Shown: positions 1-9,394, counted from the first letter of the stretch. The stretch: 64,000 nucleotides of DNA from Sulfitobacter sp. S223 (GCF_025143825.1 NZ_CP083560.1:3740236-3804235); one strand, 5' to 3'. The notes: generated by a model not told the origin, from the letters alone. Numbers and translations: made by a program.

Positions 1-81
1 CAGAATACACCTTCGCACTGCAGGCCTGATTATGGAGAGCTTGAGGAGGCCCTTAAAGCTCTCAAGCAAAACGCAGCATGA
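1..81 (+). CDS. motA: C-terminal end of MotA-like flagellar stator protein (partial)
   Basis: Only the last 26 codons are inside the window; the frame is open from base 1 to a TGA at 79-81. The tail contains RPDYGELEEALKALKQ, which resembles the C-terminal tail of enterobacterial MotA as I recall it (RPSF-ELEE-hydrophobic pattern). MotA is the membrane part of the proton-driven stator that turns the flagellar rotor. The stop overlaps the ATG of the next gene (ATGA, 78-81), so the two are probably translationally coupled. The identification rests on a short segment and on the flagellar context. Confidence 0.6.
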   Translation, partial: QNTPSHCRPDYGELEEALKALKQNAA

Positions 82-2351
82 GAAGGTTTTGTCTTATCAT
101 GTCGCTGCTGTGCATCTCGGCGGTGCAGGCGCAGGCACAACAGCTGTCGTTACGTTCGGGAGATCACCCTACATTCAGTCGCATAACCCTGCCTGTTCCT
201 GCCTCACAGAATTGGGAAGCCCGCCAAACTAAAAATGGGATACAGTTGACGCTCTCTGAGCATTCCGATGGTTTCGATATCTCGGAAGTGTTCTTGCGCA
301 TGCCCCGAGACCGGATCAGTCACATTACGACAACCAAAGAGTCGCTTACATTGCACGTCAAATGTGCGTGCAGAGGAACCGCATTTCGCAGTGGAGAATT
401 GCTGGTTATCGACGTAGCAGATGAAGGCACAAAGCTCGCTGGTCCGCCCCTGATGGGTGCCCCACTTTTTAATGTGCAAAGGCCCAACGCTGCTGTGCGT
501 AGCGCCAAGGTGCGCCCTGTATCCCTACCATGGATCGGCAGCGGTTCTTCTTTTGAAGCCAGCGCAATAGCGGACGGCACAACAAGAACGGTTCACGACG
601 AAACAATCCTCGCTCCAAACATTGAGGAGCGTGCTGCTCTTCTCAATGAGATTCAAAAGAACTTGGGCGAAAGCGTTGCCTCTGCTGCAAGCACTGGTTT
701 GCTTGAAAATAGCTATGCCGCCCCCATAAAACAACTTAGGCCAATGGGCGAAGCAGATGTCAATCCCGACACCCCAAGCACCGAACTGCCTGAGACTGCT
801 CAATCGACTTCCCAGAACCTGCGTATAACCAGCAGCATGGACCTGCCTAGCTGGATCCCAAACCATTTAGGCGTAGCGCCATTATCAGACATGGCTTGCC
901 CTGATGCTGATGTGCTGGCGCTAGACACTTGGGGAACCGAAGACGAATTTTCGGCTCAGATTGGCCCCGCCCGGACTGCAATCATGAATGCCCGCGATCA
1001 GCTCAATATAAACGCAGCAAGAACTCTCGCACAGCTGTATCTTTACTTTGGCTTCGGAGCTGAAGCGCTTGATGCCCTCCGCCTCGACCCTTCGGTGTTA
1101 GAAGCCAATGGATATTTGGCGAATGTCGCCAGTATATTGGAGTTTGGCGCCGTAAACGGCCACAACATGATCGGGAGCTATACCGATTGCAAATCAGATA
1201 TTGCACTCTGGGCAATGCTTAGCTTTCGCCAGCTACCGCAGGGCATTATGATCGACACAAACGCTGTGCTTCGTGCGTTGAACAAACTACCTAAAAATTT
1301 ACGCTCCATTATCGCTCCACAATTGAGTGAACGTTTCTTACAGTACGGTGATCAAGAAGCAGCGGCCGCTTCGATGCGAAGCATTGAACGCTTACCAGAA
1401 GCCCTTTCGCCAGAGGGCGCCATGGCGCAAGCGGGAATTGCGATCGACGCGGGGCAACCTGCTGAAGCCCTCCTTGAGGACGTGATAGAAACGAACAGCC
1501 TCGAGTCACCCGCAGCGTTGATCAAACTTGTGGAAGGTAAGCTCAGCAATGACGAACAGCTATCCTACGAGACAGCTACTTTGATAGAGGCGTACGCACA
1601 GGAGCTACGCGGTACCGAGTTGGGCAATCAACTGCGCCGCACCCAAATACTTGCACTAAGCCAGTCTGAACGATTCGAGGAAGCTTTCACCGCGCTGGAC
1701 GCCTTGAGTCCATCTCTATCCCCTGAGGCGACAACTCAATTGCGACAGATCGCCTTGGAAAGGCTTACGCAAAAAGCAGCAGACTTCACTTTTCTCGAAC
1801 ACCTTTTTGCGCATCGTGAAGAAGCGTTGGCAAAGCTACCGAGCCAAACAAAGCTTCAGCTCGCGAAGCGACTGATGGATTTGGGTTTTGCTGCGCAGGT
1901 TCAGCTAATGCTCGAAATGGTTACCGAAACCCGGAACGACAAAACGAGACAGCTGCTTGCGGCACGGGCAGCACTTGCTTTGCGCCAACCATTTCAAGCG
2001 CAAGCAGCTCTTATTGGAATAGATGGACAAGAAGTGCAGCTACTACTGGCCGAAGCCAAAGAAATGTCTGGAGCGTATCGAGAGGCCTCAGAGATATTCG
2101 CCAACTCTAATGCAACCACACAGGCCGCGCAGGCTGCTTGGCTTTCGGAAGATTGGCGTGAACTCACCTCGGCTCAAACACCAGGATTTGGCCCAGTAGC
2201 AGCATTAGCCGAAGTCGAACCAGTGATAAAAGACACAAATCTTGGACCTCTTGGTCGTGCGAATAAGGCACTGCAAGAAAGCGGAAACGCGCGCAGCACG
2301 TTAGAGCAGTTTCTGAATGATCCCCTTGTACAGATTTCACCAGATTCCTGA
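78..2351 (+). CDS. Large periplasmic helical-repeat protein coupled to motA, function unknown
   Basis: A 757-residue protein. An N-terminal signal peptide (about residues 1-20, cleavage probably after AQA) predicts export to the periplasm. Residues about 22-115 form a beta-rich stretch with an SGDHPTFSR-like start, resembling AMIN-like modules seen in other alphaproteobacterial periplasmic proteins. From about residue 285 the sequence is Ala/Leu/Glu-rich and helical, consistent with TPR-like repeats. The ATG overlaps the motA stop, and flhA follows on the same strand after 177 bp. The position suggests a role in stator or motor function, perhaps comparable to rhizobial MotC, but I see no sequence proof. 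The 177-bp gap (2352-2528) holds a small stem (CCGCA-GAA-TGCGG, 2410-2422) without a T-tract and presumably the flhA promoter. Confidence 0.75.
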   Translation: MRRFCLIMSLLCISAVQAQAQQLSLRSGDHPTFSRITLPVPASQNWEARQTKNGIQLTLSEHSDGFDISEVFLRMPRDRISHITTTKESLTLHVKCACRGTAFRSGELLVIDVADEGTKLAGPPLMGAPLFNVQRPNAAVRSAKVRPVSLPWIGSGSSFEASAIADGTTRTVHDETILAPNIEERAALLNEIQKNLGESVASAASTGLLENSYAAPIKQLRPMGEADVNPDTPSTELPETAQSTSQNLRITSSMDLPSWIPNHLGVAPLSDMACPDADVLALDTWGTEDEFSAQIGPARTAIMNARDQLNINAARTLAQLYLYFGFGAEALDALRLDPSVLEANGYLANVASILEFGAVNGHNMIGSYTDCKSDIALWAMLSFRQLPQGIMIDTNAVLRALNKLPKNLRSIIAPQLSERFLQYGDQEAAAASMRSIERLPEALSPEGAMAQAGIAIDAGQPAEALLEDVIETNSLESPAALIKLVEGKLSNDEQLSYETATLIEAYAQELRGTELGNQLRRTQILALSQSERFEEAFTALDALSPSLSPEATTQLRQIALERLTQKAADFTFLEHLFAHREEALAKLPSQTKLQLAKRLMDLGFAAQVQLMLEMVTETRNDKTRQLLAARAALALRQPFQAQAALIGIDGQEVQLLLAEAKEMSGAYREASEIFANSNATTQAAQAAWLSEDWRELTSAQTPGFGPVAALAEVEPVIKDTNLGPLGRANKALQESGNARSTLEQFLNDPLVQISPDS

Positions 2352-2528
2352 AATTTCCCATATGTTTGGTGACGAAAAATAAACACCCTACCCATAATCT
2401 GTTCCTGATCCGCAGAATGCGGGAATTGAAAGGTGCAGAATGCATATCATTAGGCGATTTGATCGGTTTCCGTGGGCGGTCAGTGATGTCCAACCGACAT
2501 TTTTTCAACCACGTGACTTCTCTTCAGG

Positions 2529-4616
2529 GTGGCTGAGATGAATTTCTCGTTGCGCGCGCTTTATCAACCCACGGTCCTTCTTGCCGTTGCTTTGATGATG
2601 GTCATTGTAATGATGATCTTACCGATGCCCGCCTGGATACTTGACACTGGTCTGGCCGCTTCTTTCGCATTAGCTATTCTGATTTTTACAGTCACCTTGT
2701 TTATCGAACGGCCGCTGGATTTCTCCGCCTTTCCGACCATCTTGTTGGCATCACTGATGTTGCGGCTCTCTCTCAACGTGTCCTCGACAAAGTTGATAAT
2801 CGGGGAAGGTCATACCGGCACAGATGCAGCAGGCGATGTCATTCAGGGATTTGCGCAGTTCGTCATGGGCGGCTCTGTCTTTCTGGGTCTGGTAGTTTTT
2901 TGTGTCCTGTTGATCGTGAACTTCATGGTGATCAACAAAGGCGCGACCCGAATGGCAGAAGTTGGCGCGCGGTTTGCGCTGGACGGTATGCCCGGGAAAC
3001 AAATGGCAATCGATAGCGATATGTCCGCTGGCGCGATTAGTCATGAAGAAGCCAAAGAGCGTCGCGCGCGTGAGCAACAGGAGACCACGTTTTTTGGCTC
3101 TCTTGATGGCGCTTCGAAATTTGTCAAAGGCGATGCGATTGCTGGACTGCTGATCACTCTTCTGAACCTGGTGGCCGGATTAATCATGGGTACGCTGGTT
3201 CACGGTATGCCAATTGGTGATGCGTTTGAAACATATGCCATTCTTACTGTAGGCGACGGGTTGGTTTCCCAAATTCCTGCTGTCATCATTTCCATTGCTT
3301 CCGCGCTTCTGTTGGCACGCGGTGGGGCGCAAGGATCAACTGATCTGGCGGTCTTTGCCCAGTTGAGCAAACACCCCGCGGCATTAGCAACTGTGGCCTG
3401 CCTGATGACTTTGTTTGCATTGGTTCCCGGTATGCCATTTGTGCCGTTTATGGCAGGTGCGTTGGCATTGGGATATTTGTCTTATCGGATGTATCGCAAA
3501 CAGAGTCTGGTCCCGCTTGAGGCCATACCTGAAGAAACCGATCAGGTCGTGCGTGAGAAACCCCTTGGGGATCTGCTTGAGCTCGATGATATCCACGTAG
3601 AATTCGCCCCCGATCTGGTAAGCATGGTCCTTGATCCCGGTACCGGACTTGATGCGCGTATTACAAATATGCGCACGCATGTCGCGTCGGTCTACGGCAT
3701 CATACTGCCCGAAATCAGGCTGACAGATAGCCCGAGTTTACCACATGGAACCTATCTGCTGCGCATACAGGGTGTTGAGCAGGCGCGCGCTGTTCTTAGT
3801 CCGCACCAGATACTGGCACTTGCCCCAGACAATCCTGACGCATTGCCTGCAGGCATCGACACGGTCGAACCTGTCTACGGCGCCCCTGCGCGTTGGATCA
3901 ACGAAAAGGATCAAGAGGATGCAGCGATTGGCGGCATCACCCTTGTGACCCCTGCCGAAGTACTGGCAACGCATCTGCTAGAAATCGTCAAGCGCAACTT
4001 CCCCCGTCTGCTGACACTTAAATCTTTACGCAGAATACTGGAGGAGATGGTCAATATTTCTTCTCCCGCACGCGCCGAGGCGAACCGTAAACTTCTAGAT
4101 GAACTAATCCCGGACAAAGTCCCGATAGACGTGCTTCACTCTGTCCTGCGGTTGCTGTTGGCCGAGCAGGTTTCGATCCGTAATCTACCGCTCATCCTTG
4201 AGGCAACGGCAGAAGCAAGGGGCCAAAACTCTCAACCAGAAGCTATCTGTGAGCTGGTGCGACAGCGCTTGGGCTTTCAATTGGTAGCAGAAATCCGGCG
4301 TGACGACGGAACGCTCCCATTGGTTCAGCTCGCACCAGAATGGGAGGACACATTTAGCGCATATCAAGTGGACGCCGATCGGGGGTTAGACATCGCGCTG
4401 CCGCCGGATCTTTTCAATCAGCTGGCCGATGGTGTTTCGCAGAAACTCAATGATGCCAACCGAAATGGCATTTTCCCTGCCATTGTAACAAACACTCGGC
4501 GTCGACGTTTTGTGCACACAGTGATGCGGGCAAAAGGGATTAGCTCTCCAGTTTTGTCATTCGAGGAAATCGGGTTGGACGCGCGGCCATCTCTGGTGGG
4601 CGTCGTGCCAGCATGA
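2529..4616 (+). CDS. flhA: Flagellar biosynthesis protein FlhA
   Basis: A 695-residue inner-membrane component of the flagellar type III export gate. The N-terminal half has about eight hydrophobic segments (residues ~15-330). Between them lies the FHIPEP family signature around residues 140-165 (RMAEVGARFALDGMPGKQMA). The C-terminal half is a soluble cytoplasmic domain that receives chaperone-substrate complexes in this family. The length matches the family. The listed start is GTG; an ATG three codons downstream (2538) is equally plausible. The stop overlaps the fliR start (ATGA), so flhA-fliR-flhB and the next gene form one coupled operon. Confidence 0.97.
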   Translation: MAEMNFSLRALYQPTVLLAVALMMVIVMMILPMPAWILDTGLAASFALAILIFTVTLFIERPLDFSAFPTILLASLMLRLSLNVSSTKLIIGEGHTGTDAAGDVIQGFAQFVMGGSVFLGLVVFCVLLIVNFMVINKGATRMAEVGARFALDGMPGKQMAIDSDMSAGAISHEEAKERRAREQQETTFFGSLDGASKFVKGDAIAGLLITLLNLVAGLIMGTLVHGMPIGDAFETYAILTVGDGLVSQIPAVIISIASALLLARGGAQGSTDLAVFAQLSKHPAALATVACLMTLFALVPGMPFVPFMAGALALGYLSYRMYRKQSLVPLEAIPEETDQVVREKPLGDLLELDDIHVEFAPDLVSMVLDPGTGLDARITNMRTHVASVYGIILPEIRLTDSPSLPHGTYLLRIQGVEQARAVLSPHQILALAPDNPDALPAGIDTVEPVYGAPARWINEKDQEDAAIGGITLVTPAEVLATHLLEIVKRNFPRLLTLKSLRRILEEMVNISSPARAEANRKLLDELIPDKVPIDVLHSVLRLLLAEQVSIRNLPLILEATAEARGQNSQPEAICELVRQRLGFQLVAEIRRDDGTLPLVQLAPEWEDTFSAYQVDADRGLDIALPPDLFNQLADGVSQKLNDANRNGIFPAIVTNTRRRRFVHTVMRAKGISSPVLSFEEIGLDARPSLVGVVPA

Positions 4617-5386
4617 TGCAGGACCTCGGACAAATTATGGAATTAACGAATTCCCTGCTATGGCAGGGGTTCGCGGTCTTCCTTCGCGTCAGCGCGTTGG
4701 TCAGCCTTTTGCCGGCTTTTGGAGAACGAACTGTTCCTGCACGGGTAAAGCTCGGGCTTGCATTTGCATTTACGATGGCCATTACGCCCGCCGTTTCTCC
4801 GCCAGCCATGGCACCACAATTCGACAGTATAGTCTGGTTTATCCTGACCGAGATTACGGCGGGCATCTTGCTGGGGATCGGGCTCAGGTTATTTGTCTTG
4901 GCGCTTCAGACCGCCGGCTCGATTGCTGCGCAATCCACCTCACTTGCCCAAGTTTTGGGTGGTGCCATGGCAGAACCCGTGCCCGCGATGGGCCATATTC
5001 TTGTAATGGGGGGGCTTGCCCTTGCTTTGATGGGCGGCCTTCATGTCCGCGTTGCGGAAATGGTGATCTTATCCTACGACATGCTGCCTATGGGGCGCCT
5101 GCCCAGTGGGGCGGATGTGTCAGAGTGGGGAGTTGACCAAATCCGCCGTGCTTTTTCGCTGGCCTTCACGCTGGCCGCACCTTTCGTGGTTTTATCGGTG
5201 CTCTACAATGTCGCCCTTGGTGTGATCAATAAAGCGATGCCGCAACTGATGGTTGCTTTTGTCGGGGCGCCAGTCATCACCGCTGGGGGCCTTTTGTTGC
5301 TTTGTCTTGCAGCCCCTATTTTGCTAGCGACATGGCTTGATGCCCTGAATACCTTTATCCAAAATCCACTAAATTCTGTCCCATGA
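4613..5386 (+). CDS. fliR: Flagellar export protein FliR
   Basis: A 257-residue polytopic membrane protein of the export gate (FliPQR complex). It shows typical FliR features: an early FAVFLRVSALVSLLPAFGERTVPARVK segment (beginning near residue 19) and hydrophobic helices near residues 40-60, 70-100, 125-150, 175-205 and 215-245. It overlaps flhA by 4 bp at its start and flhB by 4 bp at its end, consistent with co-translation. Two consecutive ATG codons occur at the start (4613 and 4616). FliQ, its partner, is encoded at 10117-10386 on the other strand; FliP is not in this window. Confidence 0.95.
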   Translation: MMQDLGQIMELTNSLLWQGFAVFLRVSALVSLLPAFGERTVPARVKLGLAFAFTMAITPAVSPPAMAPQFDSIVWFILTEITAGILLGIGLRLFVLALQTAGSIAAQSTSLAQVLGGAMAEPVPAMGHILVMGGLALALMGGLHVRVAEMVILSYDMLPMGRLPSGADVSEWGVDQIRRAFSLAFTLAAPFVVLSVLYNVALGVINKAMPQLMVAFVGAPVITAGGLLLLCLAAPILLATWLDALNTFIQNPLNSVP

Positions 5387-6468
5387 GCGATTCAGAAGAT
5401 TCCTCGGACAAGAGCTTTGACGCCACGCCACAAAAGCTTCTTGATGCGCGGAAAAAGGGAGATATCGCCAAGTCAAATGACCTGCTGACTGCTGCTGCTT
5501 ACTTTGGCTTGCTGGTTGCATTACTGACGGTCGGCGCCAGCAGCCTCGATCAAGTTGGTACGGCAATGATGACCCTGATTGATCAGTCAGACAGTTTGGG
5601 ACCCATATTTTTTGAAGGTCGTGGGGCAGCACCAACTGGCGGGCTGTTAAAATCTATAGCTTGGGGTATGGCGCCGATCTTTGCTCTTCCTGCGATTGGT
5701 GTGATTCTAGCACTCTTTGCGCAAAACGCATGGGTGTTTGCCCCTAGCAAGCTTGAACCAAAGCTTAGCCGGATTTCTATGATCTCGAACGCCAAAAACA
5801 AATTCGGACGTGACGGTCTGTTCGAGTTTCTGAAGAGCTTTGTAAAACTGCTAATTTTTTCGGCCTGTCTTGCACTATTTATTCGAGCGTGGCTTCCCCA
5901 GATGATCGGCGCCCTACAAACAACTCCACAAGCAACCATCACCTTGCTTGCCAAAATCTGTACTGGTTTTCTAAGCGTAGTCGTTGTCGTATCAGGCGTT
6001 ATCGGCGGTATTGATGCCATGTGGCAGCATGCCTCTCACATGCGCAAGAACCGGATGTCTCGCAAGGACTTGACCGATGAAAACAAGGAAAGCGAAGGCG
6101 ATCCGCATCTGAAACAAGAACGCCGTCAGCGCGCTCTGACGGCTTCGCAAAACCAGATGATAAAAGAGGTGCCGGCAGCTGATGTGATCATCGTCAATCC
6201 GACCCACTATGCCGTTGCCCTGAAATGGAGCCGCCTGCCGGGCGAGGCACCGGTTTGTGTTGCCAAAGGCGTGGACGAGATCGCGGCCACAATCAGGCGC
6301 ATCGCCTCAGAAGCTGCCGTTCCGATCCATTCGGACCCGCCAACTGCGCGCGCACTTCATGCATCGGTAGAGATCGGAGATCAGATTCGCCATGAGGACT
6401 ACGCCCCTGTCGCAGCGGCTATAAGGTTCGCTGAAAACATGCGGCAACGCGCGAAAGGTTCTAGATGA
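5383..6468 (+). CDS. flhB: Flagellar export switch protein FlhB
   Basis: A 361-residue protein with an N-terminal membrane domain of about four helices and a cytoplasmic C-terminal domain. The conserved NPTH autocleavage motif is present at residues 272-275; in the family, cleavage between Asn and Pro switches export specificity from rod/hook to filament substrates. The motif lies in the usual VNPTHYAVAL context. The hydrophilic N-terminus SDKSFDATPQKLLDARKKG is also typical. It overlaps fliR by 4 bp and the downstream coiled-coil gene by 4 bp. FliK, which triggers the switch, is encoded at 16397-18112. Confidence 0.97.
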   Translation: MSDSEDSSDKSFDATPQKLLDARKKGDIAKSNDLLTAAAYFGLLVALLTVGASSLDQVGTAMMTLIDQSDSLGPIFFEGRGAAPTGGLLKSIAWGMAPIFALPAIGVILALFAQNAWVFAPSKLEPKLSRISMISNAKNKFGRDGLFEFLKSFVKLLIFSACLALFIRAWLPQMIGALQTTPQATITLLAKICTGFLSVVVVVSGVIGGIDAMWQHASHMRKNRMSRKDLTDENKESEGDPHLKQERRQRALTASQNQMIKEVPAADVIIVNPTHYAVALKWSRLPGEAPVCVAKGVDEIAATIRRIASEAAVPIHSDPPTARALHASVEIGDQIRHEDYAPVAAAIRFAENMRQRAKGSR

Positions 6469-6869
6469 GTACGATAGATGATCTGGCGATGATGCAGAAG
6501 CTGGTCGAAGTAAAGTACCGCCAGCAGCAGGAAAGCTTCGCGCGATTAATGGAACAGGAGAACCGGCTGCGAAATTCATTGCAACAGTTGGACCTTCACT
6601 TGGCCGAAAGCCGAAGCAACACTGATACATATCAAAAGGCGATAGGAGCTGATGTTGTCTGGCAGTCCTGGATCGGACGCAAGAAACGTGCATTGAACAT
6701 TCAGCTTTCTCAGGTACTAGCAATCAAAGAGCGTCATATCGACCAGGTCAAAAAAGCGTATGGAAAGGTGCTGGTTACCGATGCACTCCATTGCAACCTA
6801 CGCAAAGCCCATAAACAGAAAAAAGCGCAGTCCCAACTGGACCGCGCCATATCTGCGATGATGTTCTGA
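6465..6869 (+). CDS. FliJ-like coiled-coil protein
   Basis: A 134-residue charged protein with no signal peptide or membrane segment. It is nearly all helical, with heptad-like Leu/Gln/Arg spacing (residues ~5-60 and ~75-130), typical of flagellar chaperones or the ATPase stalk protein FliJ. It overlaps flhB by 4 bp and ends 5 bp before the converging fliL gene. FliJ normally connects FliI to FlhA, and no other FliJ candidate is seen in the window, so this is a reasonable but unproven assignment. The sequence is too divergent to name the gene firmly. Confidence 0.7.
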   Translation: MSTIDDLAMMQKLVEVKYRQQQESFARLMEQENRLRNSLQQLDLHLAESRSNTDTYQKAIGADVVWQSWIGRKKRALNIQLSQVLAIKERHIDQVKKAYGKVLVTDALHCNLRKAHKQKKAQSQLDRAISAMMF

Positions 6870-6874
6870 TCCTT

Positions 6875-7423
6875 TCAATAGTCCTGACGGGCGATCTCGA
6901 TAATCAAGACATCTTTGATAAGCTTCTTTCCCAGATCTCTTTGCGCCACTTCCCGCAAGGCTGTACGCAGACGGTTCAAAACCTGAGCATTGGTAAAATT
7001 GCCCTCAAAACCGCCCATGTTCGCGTGGTCAAAGAGTACCTGCAAGAAGCTGTCCCGCAGTTTGGGTTCACCCAAGTAGACTGTATCGGTCTGACCGGCT
7101 GCCACCTCTATGCTAAGCGCCAGTACCACAAGCGCCGTGACTTTTTCTCCCGAGACAACAGGTACTACGAACTGGTTATTGAGCTTCGCGTATTCACTAC
7201 TATTCTCATCGTCATGCGTTGAGTTTTCGTGCTCCGCATCCTGTTCTTTTCCATCATGGCCTGCATTTTCATCCATGCCCTCAATAGCAGCCAAATTATC
7301 AGACGCGACGCCGTCCGCTGCGCCTGCCGTTTCCGGCGCAGCCTCGGGTCGAAGCATGATACCTGCACCTACTCCGGCACCTGCTCCGACCAGCAAAAAG
7401 AGAAGAGGTATTAGTTTTTTCAT
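6875..7423 (-). CDS. fliL: Flagellar basal body-associated protein FliL family
   Basis: A 182-residue protein with a single N-terminal membrane segment (residues ~4-24, rich in Gly/Ala/Leu). An acidic, His/Asp/Glu-rich linker follows (~35-80), then a C-terminal periplasmic domain with the FliL-like pattern YAKLNNQFVVPVV and an ending resembling DVLIIEIARQDY. FliL proteins surround the stator at the inner membrane and modulate torque. It is the last gene of the minus-strand fliL-flgH-flgA-flgG-flgF-fliQ-fliE-flgC-flgB set, 15 bp downstream of flgH. Confidence 0.88.
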   Translation of the reverse strand: MKKLIPLLFLLVGAGAGVGAGIMLRPEAAPETAGAADGVASDNLAAIEGMDENAGHDGKEQDAEHENSTHDDENSSEYAKLNNQFVVPVVSGEKVTALVVLALSIEVAAGQTDTVYLGEPKLRDSFLQVLFDHANMGGFEGNFTNAQVLNRLRTALREVAQRDLGKKLIKDVLIIEIARQDY

Positions 7424-7438
7424 CTGCGCAGTTCCTGA

Positions 7439-8173
7439 TTAAAAGGGCAGTACGGCGTCAAGGACCTGCTGGCCAATACGCGGTTGCTGCATGTCGCTGA
7501 TCTGCCCGCGCCCACCATAGGACACACGGGCGGATGCGATTTTATCATAGGTGATTTCATTCTGCCGGGAGACATCTTCAGGTCGGACAAAGCCCGTAAC
7601 CAACAATTCGCGCAGTTCAAAATTAACACGCAATTCCTGGCTGCCCGAAATAGACAAAACCCCATTGGGTAGAACGTCAATCACAGTGGCTGCGATCCTT
7701 AGCTCCAGTTTTTCATTACGTTTGACAGAACCGTCACCGGAGGAATTGCTTTGTGAACTCAAACCAACAAGCTCATCAGACGATGCGCCTTCGGGCAACT
7801 TGTTATCCAGACGTTGAGGCAAACCAAACAAACCTGGAACGCTAAGGTTTTCGGAGCCGGACCGGCTTCGATCAGTTGAATTCGAAATTTCCGCGCGTTC
7901 ATCAATTTCGATCACCACAGTTAGGATATCGCCACGTATAACTGCACGCCGATCACCCAACAACGAAACACGGGAGGGCGACCAAAGGGACGCTGCATCA
8001 ACTGGCCGTCGCTCAAGAATGACTGGTGGCAAACCGGGTTCAATCATCGCGCGGGCCTCTGGCGCCTCTTGCGCCGGTGTAAAGCTTGGTGGACTTCCGA
8101 TGTGATCTGCACGCGCGCAAGCAAGGGAGAAACTAAGGGCGAACAAGCCGCCGATTTTGAAAGGTGTATGCAT
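7439..8173 (-). CDS. flgH: Flagellar L-ring lipoprotein FlgH
   Basis: An outer-membrane lipoprotein forming the L-ring around the distal rod. With the ATG at 8173 the protein is 244 residues and begins with a lipoprotein signal (SLAC, lipidated Cys at residue 19). A longer frame from 8203 would overlap flgA and bury this signal, so the shorter start is preferred. FlgH hallmarks are seen: RAVIRGDILTVVIEIDERAEISNSTDRSRSG and the C-terminal GGRGQISDMQQPRIGQQVLDAV region. The start is 4 bp after the flgA stop, pointing to coupling with flgA. FlgI (P-ring) is not in the window. Confidence 0.95.
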   Translation of the reverse strand: MHTPFKIGGLFALSFSLACARADHIGSPPSFTPAQEAPEARAMIEPGLPPVILERRPVDAASLWSPSRVSLLGDRRAVIRGDILTVVIEIDERAEISNSTDRSRSGSENLSVPGLFGLPQRLDNKLPEGASSDELVGLSSQSNSSGDGSVKRNEKLELRIAATVIDVLPNGVLSISGSQELRVNFELRELLVTGFVRPEDVSRQNEITYDKIASARVSYGGRGQISDMQQPRIGQQVLDAVLPF

Positions 8174-8177
8174 ATGC

Positions 8178-8597
8178 TCAATTCCTAACTTTGATCGTGC
8201 CATCGTCTAAAACCTGACCGAATAGCGTTGCGCGGGAACCAAGGTTCATGACACGGATGCGATCACCGACTGCGCCTCGCTCCAGCGCACGTCCTTCGGT
8301 TGAGATACTGATACCGTTGGCATTGAAGCTCAGCGGTACAATCTGGTTCCGCGTGATCACAGCTGGGGGACCAATATCACCCGCCAAAACTGGACGACCC
8401 GCATAAAGCGCGACCCGTGCTTCTTGGCCGATCACATCAGATAGACGCGAGAATCCTGTCGCAAGATCGCCTGCGGCGAAGGCGACATCCATTTCTGTGA
8501 TGATCTGGTTCGGCCGGATTGTTCGTGTCGAAATGACCGTATCGGCAAAACATGGAGACGCCAGTATCAACACTGCAACTACAGGAAAAATATTCAT
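8178..8597 (-). CDS. flgA: Flagellar P-ring assembly chaperone FlgA (short form)
   Basis: A 139-residue periplasmic protein with a signal peptide (residues 1-18, cleaved near CFA-D). It has an SAF-like domain: TRTIRPNQIITEMDVAF near the start, YAGRPVLAGDI, and a C-terminal GDRIRVMNLGSRATLFGQV. FlgA assists assembly of the P-ring protein FlgI. It is shorter than the enterobacterial protein (about 220 residues) because it lacks the N-terminal extension, as is common in alphaproteobacteria. Start and flgG stop share one base (TGATG). Confidence 0.93.
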   Translation of the reverse strand: MNIFPVVAVLILASPCFADTVISTRTIRPNQIITEMDVAFAAGDLATGFSRLSDVIGQEARVALYAGRPVLAGDIGPPAVITRNQIVPLSFNANGISISTEGRALERGAVGDRIRVMNLGSRATLFGQVLDDGTIKVRN

Positions 8598-9382
8598 CAG
8601 CGCACCTGCGTCGTCGCGCCCATCATCTGGTCCACTGCCGAGATGACTTTGGCGTTCATTTCATATCCACGCTGCGCTTCAATCAGCTCTGTTATCTCTC
8701 GCACAGCATCAACCGAGCTGTCTTCGAGATAGCCTTGCCGAAGGGTGCCCAAGCCGTCTTGTCCCGGAGTTGCCACCAAAGCGGGACCAGACGCCTCGGT
8801 TTCGAGGAACATGTTACTGCCAATCGCTTCAAGACCTTTGGCGTTGGTGAATCCTGTCAAATTGAATTGACCTAAAAGTTGGCCTGCGGCGGCTTGGTCA
8901 AAGTATGCGTAAACCTCTCCATCTGCGTTGATGGAGATGCTGCGGGCATCCGCCGGTATTGTAATTTCCGGCCCAACAGGGAAACCCTCGGACGTCACGA
9001 TCAGACCTTCGCCTGTTCGCTTCAGACTGCCATCACGGGTGTAGGCGGTCTGACCATTGGGCAACGTCACTTCGAGATAGCCCAAGCCCTCGATCGCAAC
9101 GTCAAGATCGCTTTGCGTGGCCGAAAGCGACCCTTGCTGAAGATGCATGCTGACGGCTGCGGGCCGAACGCCCAGGCCCAGTTGCACGCCGGTTGGCAGC
9201 ACTGTGCCATCAGAAGCATTCACCGATCCGGCGCGCGCCATCTGCTGATAGTGCAAATCGGCAAACTCTGCACGTCGGGCGTTGTAGCCTGTGGTACTCA
9301 TGTTAGCGAGGTTATTGGAAATCGTTTCTACCCGCATTTGCTGGGCGCTCATTCCGGTAGCGGCAATTTTGAGGGCGCGCAT
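8597..9382 (-). CDS. flgG: Flagellar distal rod protein FlgG
   Basis: A 261-residue rod protein. The N-terminal Flg_bb_rod motif is clear (ISNNLANMSTTGYNARRAEFADL). The C-terminal family motif is also present (EAQRGYEMNAKVISAVDQMM). Both termini form the coiled coil of axial proteins. The length is exactly that expected of FlgG and the termini are closer to FlgG than to FlgF. It lies 12 bp downstream of flgF and overlaps flgA by 1 bp. The protein is exported by the type III apparatus, so no signal peptide is expected or seen. Confidence 0.96.
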   Translation of the reverse strand: MRALKIAATGMSAQQMRVETISNNLANMSTTGYNARRAEFADLHYQQMARAGSVNASDGTVLPTGVQLGLGVRPAAVSMHLQQGSLSATQSDLDVAIEGLGYLEVTLPNGQTAYTRDGSLKRTGEGLIVTSEGFPVGPEITIPADARSISINADGEVYAYFDQAAAGQLLGQFNLTGFTNAKGLEAIGSNMFLETEASGPALVATPGQDGLGTLRQGYLEDSSVDAVREITELIEAQRGYEMNAKVISAVDQMMGATTQVR

Positions 9383-9394
9383 GGGCGGTCTCCT

